Origin: Gemmatimonadota bacterium
GTDB taxonomy: Bacteria; Gemmatimonadota; Gemmatimonadetes; Longimicrobiales; RSA9
Direction: 5' to 3'
DNA length: 5,149 bases
Assembly: GCA_016207445.1 (NCBI GenBank)
Contig: JACQPS010000056.1
Location: forward strand, 1-5,149
The translations under genes were made by a program, and so were the position numbers. Below are positions 1 to 5,149 of this stretch, piece by piece. Each line of letters starts with the position of its first letter. Positions within the stretch are counted from its first letter, which is position 1. The notes beneath the pieces were generated by a model. The model was not told the DNA's origin. It saw only the letters and a program-made list of their open reading frames with translations, and made no database searches.

Positions 1-637
1 CGTCGTAGGTGCCCGTCTGATAGGAAACGCCTACGTTCACGCCGATTCGGGAGATGTAAGCGAGTCGGCCGCCCACAAACTTGTTGCCGTCCACGTCTTC
101 CAGGTTGTCACGCATGGCCCGGATGTCAGCGCCATCCTCACCGGCCAGCCCGTTGACCCACCAGAGGTCGTACGTGACGCGGGAGAGGTGGCCGACTGGC
201 AAACCGCCTCCCACGATCACGCCCACGTCGTTGTACGTCGCCGGCAACACGCGAGCGAAGCCGTTGGGACGCCCCGGCACCCGGCTGATCCACGCCGGAT
301 GATCCTGATTGAAGCGCCCGAACGGTACGATGAACTTTCCCGCCGTGATGTTGACGTGGCGCCAGCGCCTGAACGCGAGATAGCCGTACTCCAGGGCGAT
401 CTCGTCCCCCCCATGCTCGTACTCGACTTCCCCGGCCACGAACAGGTCATCGAGCAGCTTGCCCAGCACGACGAGGTTGAGGTTGTGGGCGTCGAAGGTC
501 TGGGGTTCACCCTCGACGTCGACGTAGTCAATAGTGGCGTACCCGAAGACCTCCAGCCCCTGCCCGGCCGCCGCCGCGGGTAGCGCGAGGGTCAGCGCCA
601 GAGGGACAGCTCCCCAGTACCACGCTCGTTTCAGCAT
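1..637 (-). CDS. Putative outer-membrane beta-barrel porin, N-terminal part (3' end beyond window)
   Basis: The frame is open from an ATG at 637-635 to the window edge, giving 212 residues with no stop. Residues 1-24 form a classical signal peptide: MLKR, a hydrophobic core, then LPAAAA before GQG, so export is predicted with cleavage near residue 24. The mature part begins GLEVFGYATIDYVDV and continues as alternating polar/hydrophobic strands with short turns, as in outer-membrane barrels. A segment near residues 93-105 (TAGKFIVPFGRFN) is typical of porins of the OprP/OprO-like or DcaP-like type, where this strand precedes a pore-facing loop. No substrate can be read from it. The start is supported by AAAGGAG six nt upstream. 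It follows the receiver-like gene after 107 nt, so it may be co-transcribed or have its own promoter. The barrel assignment is fairly sure; the exact family is not. Confidence 0.7.
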   Translation of the reverse strand, partial: MLKRAWYWGAVPLALTLALPAAAAGQGLEVFGYATIDYVDVEGEPQTFDAHNLNLVVLGKLLDDLFVAGEVEYEHGGDEIALEYGYLAFRRWRHVNITAGKFIVPFGRFNQDHPAWISRVPGRPNGFARVLPATYNDVGVIVGGGLPVGHLSRVTYDLWWVNGLAGEDGADIRAMRDNLEDVDGNKFVGGRLAYISRIGVNVGVSYQTGTYD

Positions 638-650
638 ACCTTTCTCCTTT
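638..650 (-). promoter_or_regulatory. Strong ribosome binding site of the porin gene
   Basis: On the minus strand AAAGGAG (650-644) lies six nt before the ATG at 637, with a second purine run GAAAGG just inside it. This is the best Shine-Dalgarno sequence in the window and fixes the porin start. It suggests the protein is made in quantity. Confidence 0.75.
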
Positions 651-693
651 CGGTTCGGCCGGCGCCACACCAGCAGCGGGCTGACTCGCCGGC

Positions 694-710
694 ACGGCGG
701 CTCCCGCCGT
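694..710 (-). other. GC-rich stem-loop between receiver gene and porin
   Basis: A perfect 7-bp inverted repeat (ACGGCGG / CCGCCGT) with a 3-nt loop lies in the 107-nt gap between the two downstream genes. No T-run follows it on either strand, so it is not a canonical intrinsic terminator. It could stabilise mRNA or act as a weak attenuator, or be chance in such GC-rich DNA. Confidence 0.25.
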
Positions 711-744
711 AAGTACGGTTTCAGGAACTTGTGCTGGGCCACGC

Positions 745-1134
745 TCACACGCGCTGCTCCCTCTGCCGGCCCGCGGCCCGGGCGGCCGCGTGGATCACGC
801 GGATCAACTCATCCACCGGTGCCGCCGCCGCGTAGTAGAAGATCCCCTGCTCGACGATGGAAGCATCGGCCTCCGACGAATGGTCGCTGCGGGCGATGAT
901 GATCACGCCCGGACAGAACTCCTTCAGCAGCGCAATTTCCAGCTGGGCCGCCTCCAGCCTCTCGTCGATCCGATCGATCACCGCGATCCGCGGGCGGTCG
1001 CGCCGGAGCACCTTGACCAGCGCGGGCCCGGGCCGGACCTCCATGACGTCGAAGCTCGACCCGGAGAACTCCCCGGACAGAGCGGTCCCCAGTTCGCCCG
1101 ACGGGCTGATCACGACGATTCTGGTCGCATCCAC
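745..1134 (-). CDS. Small stand-alone degenerate receiver-domain protein
   Basis: This 129-residue protein reads as a single receiver (CheY-like) fold and nothing else. Strand 1 is TRIVVIS (4-10). Strand 3, RIAVID, ends in D54 at the usual phosphoacceptor position. Strand 4 is VIIIARS (77-83). The FYYAAAAP segment (99-106) keeps the conserved proline after strand 5. The key residues are mostly missing: the acidic pair after strand 1 is replaced by S-P, and the lysine before the proline is alanine (A105). Phosphorylation by the normal Mg-dependent route is therefore doubtful, and it may be a phosphorylation-independent adaptor or a decoy. The start is GTG at 1134-1132, the furthest upstream start in frame and placed directly before strand 1, but no good ribosome binding site precedes it. 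It lies downstream of the regulator's putative operators, so it is the first candidate target. No known family member is recognised. Confidence 0.65.
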   Translation of the reverse strand: MDATRIVVISPSGELGTALSGEFSGSSFDVMEVRPGPALVKVLRRDRPRIAVIDRIDERLEAAQLEIALLKEFCPGVIIIARSDHSSEADASIVEQGIFYYAAAAPVDELIRVIHAAARAAGRQREQRV

Positions 1135-1199
1135 CTGTCTGTTCGCGGAAAAGCGTGTGCTTCTGTAGCAGGAGGGCGACTCTCCGTTTCCTCTCTAAG

Positions 1200-1213
1200 G
1201 CAGGAACGGGGCC
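1200..1213 (-). promoter_or_regulatory. Possible sigma-54 (-24/-12) promoter for the receiver gene
   Basis: The minus strand reads CGGCCCCGTTCCTGCCT around here. It contains GG (1213-1212), ten bases, then GC (1201-1200), which is the invariant spacing of sigma-54 promoters. It also matches the GGC and C of the -24 box and the TGC of the -12 box, but departs from TGGCACG/TTGCA at several positions. A start site near 1188 is implied, placing the two inverted repeats at about -142 and -256, a normal range for enhancer-binding activators. GG-N10-GC occurs by chance fairly often in GC-rich DNA; another weaker match lies further upstream. Confidence 0.35.
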
Positions 1214-1320
1214 GAGCGCGGGCTCCGGATGACCGCGAGCGAACGATCAGGCTAATTGGTTGCGCAACAACGAAGTAACATGCGGAGCCGCGCGCCGTCC
1301 GGCCTCGCTCCCCCGGCTCG

Positions 1321-1340
1321 CAGTCACGACCGTGTGACAG
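1321..1340. promoter_or_regulatory. Inverted-repeat operator copy 1 (promoter-proximal), putative activator site
   Basis: The sequence CAGTCAC-GACCGT-GTGACAG is an imperfect palindrome: five-base arms GTCAC/GTGAC around a 6-nt spacer, extended to seven with one mismatch. It matches copy 2 at 17 of 20 positions, including part of the spacer, and the two centres are 114 bp apart, close to eleven helical turns. Duplicated dyads upstream of a promoter and next to an NtrC-family gene are typical upstream activating sequences, so the adjacent Fis-type regulator is the likely ligand. Confidence 0.6.
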
Positions 1341-1433
1341 TCGCCACGGCCGCGACCGGTGGCGAGGGCGCAAGCGGCCGGGCGCCGACGGCGGGCAGTA
1401 GGTTTCCTGGCGCGGGATCGGGAGAAGGTGGGC

Positions 1434-1455
1434 CCTGTCACAGCCGTGTGACAGG
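1434..1455. promoter_or_regulatory. Inverted-repeat operator copy 2, perfect 9-bp dyad
   Basis: CCTGTCACA and TGTGACAGG form a perfect 9-bp inverted repeat around GCCG, just 14 nt beyond the stop codon of the response regulator. The core GTCAC-N6-GTGAC has the same spacing as copy 1. A hairpin could form in RNA, but no T-run follows on the minus strand. Together with the existence of a second copy, this favours a protein-binding site over a terminator. The arm orientation is opposite to a CRP site (TGTGA-N6-TCACA), and the TGT/ACA spacing is 12, not the 10 of NifA. Confidence 0.65.
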
Positions 1456-1469
1456 CCGGCGGCGGATTC

Positions 1470-2885
1470 TCATGGTTGAGACGGCCGAGCGCCACCCATC
1501 TCCCGGAAATCCGACGGGTTGAAGCCGTACTTCTTCAGCAGCCGATAGAGCGTGCCCCGAGGCAGGCGGGCCTCGGCCGCGGCGCTGGAGACGTCACCCA
1601 CGTGACCGCGCAGGAGCTGACTCAGGTACTGCCTCTCGAAGGCGGCCATGTGGTGCTCACGCAACCGAAAGAACCCCTCGCCGTTGCCGATCGGACGGTT
1701 GGCGGAGCGAGCCACCACCTCGTCGGGCAGGTTCTCCACCCGGATCACGTCCTGCGGGCCCATGGCCAGCACCCGCTTGATCACATTCTGGAGCTCTCGC
1801 ACGTTCCCGGGCCAATCATAGCCGCAGAGCACCTCGAGCGCCTCGGGATCGATCTCGATCGACTCCAAACCGAGCTCGCGAGCATACCGGCTGGTGAGGT
1901 GAGCTGCCAGCAACGCGATGTCCCCGGCTCGCTCTCGAAGCGGAGGCAGCTCGATGCGCGCGACATTGATGCGATAGTAGAGATCCGACCGGAACCGCTG
2001 CTGGCGGACTTCCTCGTCCAGGTCGAGTGACGACGCGGCGACCACGCGGACGTCGACCTCGATTTCCTCGGTCCCGCCCACTCGCCGGATCCGGCGCTCC
2101 TGCAGCGCGCGCAGGAGCTTCGCCTGCAGCCTTGGCGGCAAATTGCCGACCTCATCGAGGAACAACGTGCCTCGGGCCGCGAACTCGACCAACCCCAGAC
2201 TGCGGGACATGGCGCCGGTGAAGGCACCGCGCTCGTGCCCGAAAAACTCGCTCTCCAGCAGATCCTCGGGGATCGCCCCGCAGTCGACTGGCACGAAGCG
2301 GTTGCCGCTGCGCCGGCTGCGCTGGTGTATGCACCGGGCCACCAGTTCCTTGCCGGTTCCCGTTTCGCCGAGGATCAGGACGTCGACATCGCTCGCCGAT
2401 GCCCGCTCGATCGCCTCGAAGACGGCGAGCATGCCGGGACTGCGGCCGATCATATCTCCGAACACGTAGGCGCGCTCCACATGTCGCCGGAGCAGCCGAT
2501 TCTCATCCCGCAGCCGTTTCGATTCCAGAAGGCAGGCGACTCTGGTCCGGAGATCCTCGGGGAGGAACGGCTTCGTGATATAGTCCGCCGCCCCCAGCTT
2601 CATGCTCGCCACCGCCGTCTCAATGGCCGGGTACGCGGTGAGCATGAGCACGGCGAGCTGCGGGTCGTGCTGCCGCGCCAGCTCCAGCAGCTCGACTCCG
2701 CCCAAGCCAGGCATGCGGATGTCGGTGATCAGCAGATCCCAGCTTTCCTGCGCGAGGCGCTCGGCCGCCCGTGCGCTCTCGCCCTCGAGCTCCACTTCCA
2801 GGTCGGGCAGCTGGCCGAGCGTGTCGCGGCAGACCTCCAGCATGCCCGGCTCATCATCCACAACCAGGACCCGGATCTTAGGCAT
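1470..2885 (-). CDS. NtrC-family sigma-54-dependent response regulator
   Basis: This 471-residue protein has the complete architecture of the NtrC/AtoC/ZraR group. The receiver (about 3-120) has the acidic pair D10/D11, phosphoacceptor D55 in ITDIRMPG, T83 and K105 in TKPF. The AAA+ domain (about 143-375) has Walker A GETGTGKE (173-180), an intact GAFTGA loop (220-225) that contacts sigma-54, Walker B LFLDE (D244/E245), arginines R299 and R305, and WPGNVREL (358-365). The sensor I region reads AASS where ATN is common. A Fis-type helix-turn-helix lies at about 431-457, ending in GTLYRLLKKYGF. It should therefore remodel RNA polymerase-sigma-54 with ATP when phosphorylated. The ATG at 2885 lies inside the end of the kinase gene (8-nt overlap), with GAGGTGAT 5-12 nt upstream, pointing to translational coupling. 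The adjacent kinase is the obvious partner and the nearby dyads its likely sites. Confidence 0.93.
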   Translation of the reverse strand: MPKIRVLVVDDEPGMLEVCRDTLGQLPDLEVELEGESARAAERLAQESWDLLITDIRMPGLGGVELLELARQHDPQLAVLMLTAYPAIETAVASMKLGAADYITKPFLPEDLRTRVACLLESKRLRDENRLLRRHVERAYVFGDMIGRSPGMLAVFEAIERASASDVDVLILGETGTGKELVARCIHQRSRRSGNRFVPVDCGAIPEDLLESEFFGHERGAFTGAMSRSLGLVEFAARGTLFLDEVGNLPPRLQAKLLRALQERRIRRVGGTEEIEVDVRVVAASSLDLDEEVRQQRFRSDLYYRINVARIELPPLRERAGDIALLAAHLTSRYARELGLESIEIDPEALEVLCGYDWPGNVRELQNVIKRVLAMGPQDVIRVENLPDEVVARSANRPIGNGEGFFRLREHHMAAFERQYLSQLLRGHVGDVSSAAAEARLPRGTLYRLLKKYGFNPSDFREMGGARPSQP

Positions 2886-4899
2886 GGAGCATCACCTCGG
2901 GCGGCGGGCCGTCGATGGGGAAGCGGAGCCGGACACGCGTGCCGCGCCCGGGTTCGCTCTCGAGCTCGATCTCACCTCGATTGCTGCGCACCAGGCCGAG
3001 ACAGATAGACAGGCCGAGTCCGGTACCCTTCCCTTCCTCCTTGGTCGTGACGAAGGGCTCGAAGACCCGCTCCCGAATCTCCTCGGAGATTCCGCACCCC
3101 GTGTCCTCGACAACGATGCTGAGAACCGCGCCGCGATGGGCGCTCCGGTTTTCGGGTTGTCCGGAGATGACGAGCTCGCCACCTCCAGGCATGGCGTCCA
3201 GAGAGTTGAGCAACAGGTTCAGAAAGACCTGCTCCATCTCGCCGGCATTGACGCGCACGTCGGGAAGCGCTTCCGAGAGGCGGTCCCGGATGCGCACCCC
3301 CGCGGCCGAGGCGGCCGGCTCGACGATCGCCAGCGCCTTCCGAAGCGGGACGCGAATGTCCACCGGCGCGGCTGAGCCGATAGCGGGGCGGCTATAGGAG
3401 AGCAGCCCCTGAGCGATGCGCGCCACGCGGTCCGCCAGCTCCGTGATCTTCGTGAGTTCCTCCACGGTTTTGGGCGTGAGCTGCGTGCGATGATGCGAGA
3501 GGAGCAGCCGTGCCTTCGCGCTGATGATGGCGATCGGGTTGTTGATATCGTGCGCGACCTTGCCCGCGAGCTCCCCCACGGCCGCCAGCTTTTCGGCGCG
3601 CAGCATTCCCGCCTGGATCTGCTTCTCCTGGGTGACATCTCGGGCCAGCTGGACCACGTGCGTCGCCGCGCCCTCCTGATCCACGAGCGGCGCCGTGGTC
3701 AGTTGGAAGACCCGCCGCGCCGACGCCGCGCCGGCGCCTTCGCCGGGCAGCTCCAGCGCGATCTCGGTGACCCGCGCGGCTTCATCGCCGAGCAGGTCAG
3801 CGGCCGTGGCTTCCCGCCCCACCGCCGCGGGCACGCGGCAGCGCCCCGCCCCGAACCAGCTGTCCCAGCGCCGGTTGGTCCAGGTCGACGCGAGGTTGTT
3901 GTCACAGACGCACAGGCCCGTGCCAGTCGTCTCGAGGGCCTGCGCGAGCAGCTGGCTCTGCGCGAGCATCCGGTCGGCGAAGATCTCGAGCTGTCTCTCG
4001 TCCCGCCGCAATTGTTCCGTGATCGTGGTGGCGAAATAGGCAGTCAGAAAAAGAATCGCCGCCTGGAGCGTCGCGCGGCTCAGAGCATACGTCGCATCGT
4101 GCGCGGCGTGCACCGGGCCGCCGGCGTCTTCGAAATGCGGGAACGCCCCGAGCGTATAATGCTCCAGCACGCCGGACCACTCACCCGCGGCGAGCAGTCC
4201 GAAGAGCGCGCTCGCCGCCGCGGCGACCAGATAACATTGCCGCCGCGTGAGGATGACTCCCGCGATGATCACGTGGAACAGCATCAGCGTGGAGAGCGGA
4301 TTCTCGATGCCACCCGAGAAGTGCAGCAGGACGGTCAGGATCACGAGGTCGGCGTAGGCCTGCAGCGACAGCAGGCGGCGCACCGCCCAGCGGCGCCGCA
4401 GCATCAGCGTGTAGCTCGCATTCAGTGCGGCGAGGCCTGCAACGGTCAGTGAGAGAGGCCGCCACAGCTCTGCCGTCAGCAAATCGACCATGCCGATGGC
4501 GGCGAAGACCAGCGCGCTGGCCATAATCACCGCGATCCAGCGCATCACGATGAACCAGTGGGCGTAATGCGCGTCCCGTTCCGCGCCCGGCAACGGACCG
4601 GCGGGTGCAAAATCCATCGCAGCGCTGCGTGCGCTGAAGAGCGGTGGTGAGCCTCGGAAGATGAGCCAACCCACGATCACGGCGGCGAGCATCGACGACA
4701 GGAGTCCCCGGATGCGATGGAAGAGATGCAACCGCTCCATGTCGGCGCCCTGGAGCCACGTCCGCTCCATGACCTCGTAGCTCACGAAGATGAGCAGGAC
4801 GGCCGCCAGCGCGACCAGCAGCGGCTTCAGCACGAGGGCGCGGCGCCGCCACCGTGGCGGACCGGGGCCGGTCGGGTGCCGCGATGCGTCGCTTTCCAT
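2878..4899 (-). CDS. Membrane sensor histidine kinase with RegB-like quinone-sensing motif, PAS and NtrB-type core
   Basis: This 673-residue protein has about eight predicted membrane helices (near 23-41, 64-82, 114-136, 147-165, 180-195, 201-217, 222-239, 273-293). The segment at 183-214 (ADLVILTVLLHF, then SGGIENPL at 195-202) resembles the RegB/PrrB membrane domain, where GGxxNPF is tied to ubiquinone sensing. A short helical linker and a PAS-like region (about 320-425, ending ARDVTQEKQ) follow. HisKA has the H-box GKVAHDINNP with phospho-accepting H450. The ATPase domain has N-box N561/N565, the G1 box DTGCG (599-603), FEPF (613-616) and GKGTGLGLS (623-631). It should autophosphorylate and pass phosphate to the regulator encoded next. 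The ATG at 4899 is preceded by GAGGG eight nt upstream, and RWRRR before helix 1 fits a cytoplasmic N-terminus. The kinase call is certain; the quinone signal is inferred. Confidence 0.92.
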   Translation of the reverse strand: MESDASRHPTGPGPPRWRRRALVLKPLLVALAAVLLIFVSYEVMERTWLQGADMERLHLFHRIRGLLSSMLAAVIVGWLIFRGSPPLFSARSAAMDFAPAGPLPGAERDAHYAHWFIVMRWIAVIMASALVFAAIGMVDLLTAELWRPLSLTVAGLAALNASYTLMLRRRWAVRRLLSLQAYADLVILTVLLHFSGGIENPLSTLMLFHVIIAGVILTRRQCYLVAAAASALFGLLAAGEWSGVLEHYTLGAFPHFEDAGGPVHAAHDATYALSRATLQAAILFLTAYFATTITEQLRRDERQLEIFADRMLAQSQLLAQALETTGTGLCVCDNNLASTWTNRRWDSWFGAGRCRVPAAVGREATAADLLGDEAARVTEIALELPGEGAGAASARRVFQLTTAPLVDQEGAATHVVQLARDVTQEKQIQAGMLRAEKLAAVGELAGKVAHDINNPIAIISAKARLLLSHHRTQLTPKTVEELTKITELADRVARIAQGLLSYSRPAIGSAAPVDIRVPLRKALAIVEPAASAAGVRIRDRLSEALPDVRVNAGEMEQVFLNLLLNSLDAMPGGGELVISGQPENRSAHRGAVLSIVVEDTGCGISEEIRERVFEPFVTTKEEGKGTGLGLSICLGLVRSNRGEIELESEPGRGTRVRLRFPIDGPPPEVMLHA
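2891..2898 (-). promoter_or_regulatory. Ribosome binding site of the response regulator inside the kinase gene
   Basis: GAGGTGAT on the minus strand lies within the last codons of the kinase, with GAGG nine nt before the regulator ATG at 2885. Its position means ribosomes finishing the kinase can re-initiate on the regulator, keeping the pair in fixed ratio. Confidence 0.6.
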
Positions 4900-4920
4900 G
4901 GCGGCCGCCCTCGCGCGCGC

Positions 4921-5149
4921 TCAGAACGGTTGGAAGCCCGGCGAGCCGAACCGCTCCAGCCGGAGCAGCCCGAGCAGCGGAACTGCGTACGCGAGCAGGA
5001 CCAGCACGATGGCGAGCGCCGTCCACAGCCCGAAACGGTCCCAGACGCCGCGTTCGCGGTGCAGCGGCTCGAGCGTCTCGGCGTACTCGATCGGCTCCGG
5101 CTCCTCGCGCTTGGGACCCAGCCCGGTCGCGACCATGACGATCACGAAG
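4921..5149 (-). CDS. C-terminal fragment, probable heme-copper oxidase subunit I (b(o/a)3-like)
   Basis: Only the last 75 residues are visible, ending at a TGA (4923-4921); the frame runs out of the window, so GTG/ATG codons here are internal. The fragment begins FVIVMVATGLGPK, the end of a hydrophobic helix. It continues with a charged acidic/proline linker (REEPEPIEYAETLEPLH) and a last membrane helix in DRFGLWTALAIVLVLLAY, then a short tail ending GFQPF. A DRxGLW...AIVLxLLAY final helix after such a linker is what I recall from C-termini of b(o/a)3-type cytochrome c oxidase subunit I, but all catalytic histidines lie outside the window. A related oxidase or NO-reductase-like subunit is possible. 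The kinase gene starts 21 nt downstream, suggesting one operon. Confidence 0.55.
   Translation of the reverse strand, partial: FVIVMVATGLGPKREEPEPIEYAETLEPLHRERGVWDRFGLWTALAIVLVLLAYAVPLLGLLRLERFGSPGFQPF

Larger units (their letters stand above)
1135..1469. other. 335-bp intergenic control region between response regulator and receiver gene
   Basis: No convincing gene lies here; the open frames crossing it are low-complexity Arg/Pro/Ala shadows. From right to left, the direction of transcription, it contains a perfect inverted repeat (1434-1455), a second copy (1321-1340), a short AT-richer island (about 1247-1282) with a 10-bp palindrome GTTGCGCAAC (1259-1268), and a possible -24/-12 promoter (1200-1213). 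A leader of roughly 54 nt then runs to the GTG start at 1134. This order of paired upstream sites, flexible spacer and -24/-12 element is the usual architecture of a sigma-54-dependent promoter. Confidence 0.6.

Noticed and set aside
188..583. Plus-strand frame of 131 codons across the porin gene.
   Set aside because: It is antisense to a frame with a signal peptide, strong ribosome binding site and beta-barrel pattern, and has no good start context or family resemblance.
1434..1455. Intrinsic terminator of the response regulator gene.
   Set aside because: The stem is perfect but no T-run follows on the minus strand, and a near copy at 1321-1340 with identical arm spacing points to a protein-binding site.
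1321..1455. CRP/FNR-type or NifA-type binding sites.
   Set aside because: The half-sites are in the opposite order to TGTGA-N6-TCACA, and TGT to ACA spacing in copy 2 is 12 instead of the 10 of NifA sites.
1593..1606. A third GTCAC/GTGAC dyad inside the 3' part of the response regulator gene.
   Set aside because: The spacer is 4 nt rather than 6, the flanking T/A bases do not match the other two copies, and it falls in codons of the conserved HTH region (HVGDV), so coding constraint or chance explains it.
2235..3375. Long plus-strand open frames opposite the regulator and kinase (also 3490-4452 and 1476-2030).
   Set aside because: They are antisense to genes with full sets of conserved motifs, are rich in Arg/Ala/His/Gln, and show no recognisable domain; high GC content keeps such frames open.
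4181..5026. Minus-strand frame of 281 codons overlapping the kinase N-terminus and the oxidase end.
   Set aside because: It is an out-of-frame shadow of the kinase, with Arg/Ala/Gly-rich low-complexity composition, while the kinase frame shows clear membrane helices and domain continuity.

Overview
The window is a strongly GC-rich stretch of bacterial chromosome. All five supported genes lie on the minus strand, so transcription runs from high to low coordinates. An exported beta-barrel protein implies a Gram-negative type envelope. A heme-copper oxidase together with a sigma-54 (RpoN) type activator suggests a respiring, probably soil or sediment lineage. High-GC phyla such as Gemmatimonadota, Acidobacteriota, Myxococcota or Rokubacteria would fit, but the sequence alone does not decide between them.

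Layout in the direction of transcription: (1) 5149-4921, the C-terminal end of what looks like heme-copper oxidase subunit I, cut by the window edge. (2) 4899-2878, after a 21-nt gap, a 673-residue membrane sensor histidine kinase. Its membrane part carries a GGIENPL sequence resembling the quinone-sensing GGxxNPF motif of RegB/PrrB, followed by a PAS-like region and an NtrB-type kinase core. (3) 2885-1470, overlapping the kinase by 8 nt, a complete NtrC-family response regulator (receiver, AAA+ with intact GAFTGA, Fis-type HTH). (4) 1469-1135, a 335-bp intergenic region with two near-identical inverted repeats (GTCAC-N6-GTGAC) 114 bp apart, followed by a possible -24/-12 promoter. (5) 1134-745, a small stand-alone receiver-like protein lacking most phosphorylation residues. 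(6) 637-1, the N-terminal part of an outer-membrane porin-like beta-barrel with a signal peptide and a strong ribosome binding site.

Inferred circuit: the kinase senses the redox state of the membrane quinone pool, close to the oxidase that drains it. It phosphorylates the NtrC-type regulator, which binds the paired inverted repeats just after its own gene and activates a sigma-54 promoter for the degenerate receiver protein and perhaps the porin. The kinase/regulator pairing and the repeats are seen directly. The quinone signal, the promoter and the regulon are inference. The combination of a RegB-like sensory membrane domain with a sigma-54 output is the most interesting aspect, because classical RegB works with RegA, which has no AAA+ domain.
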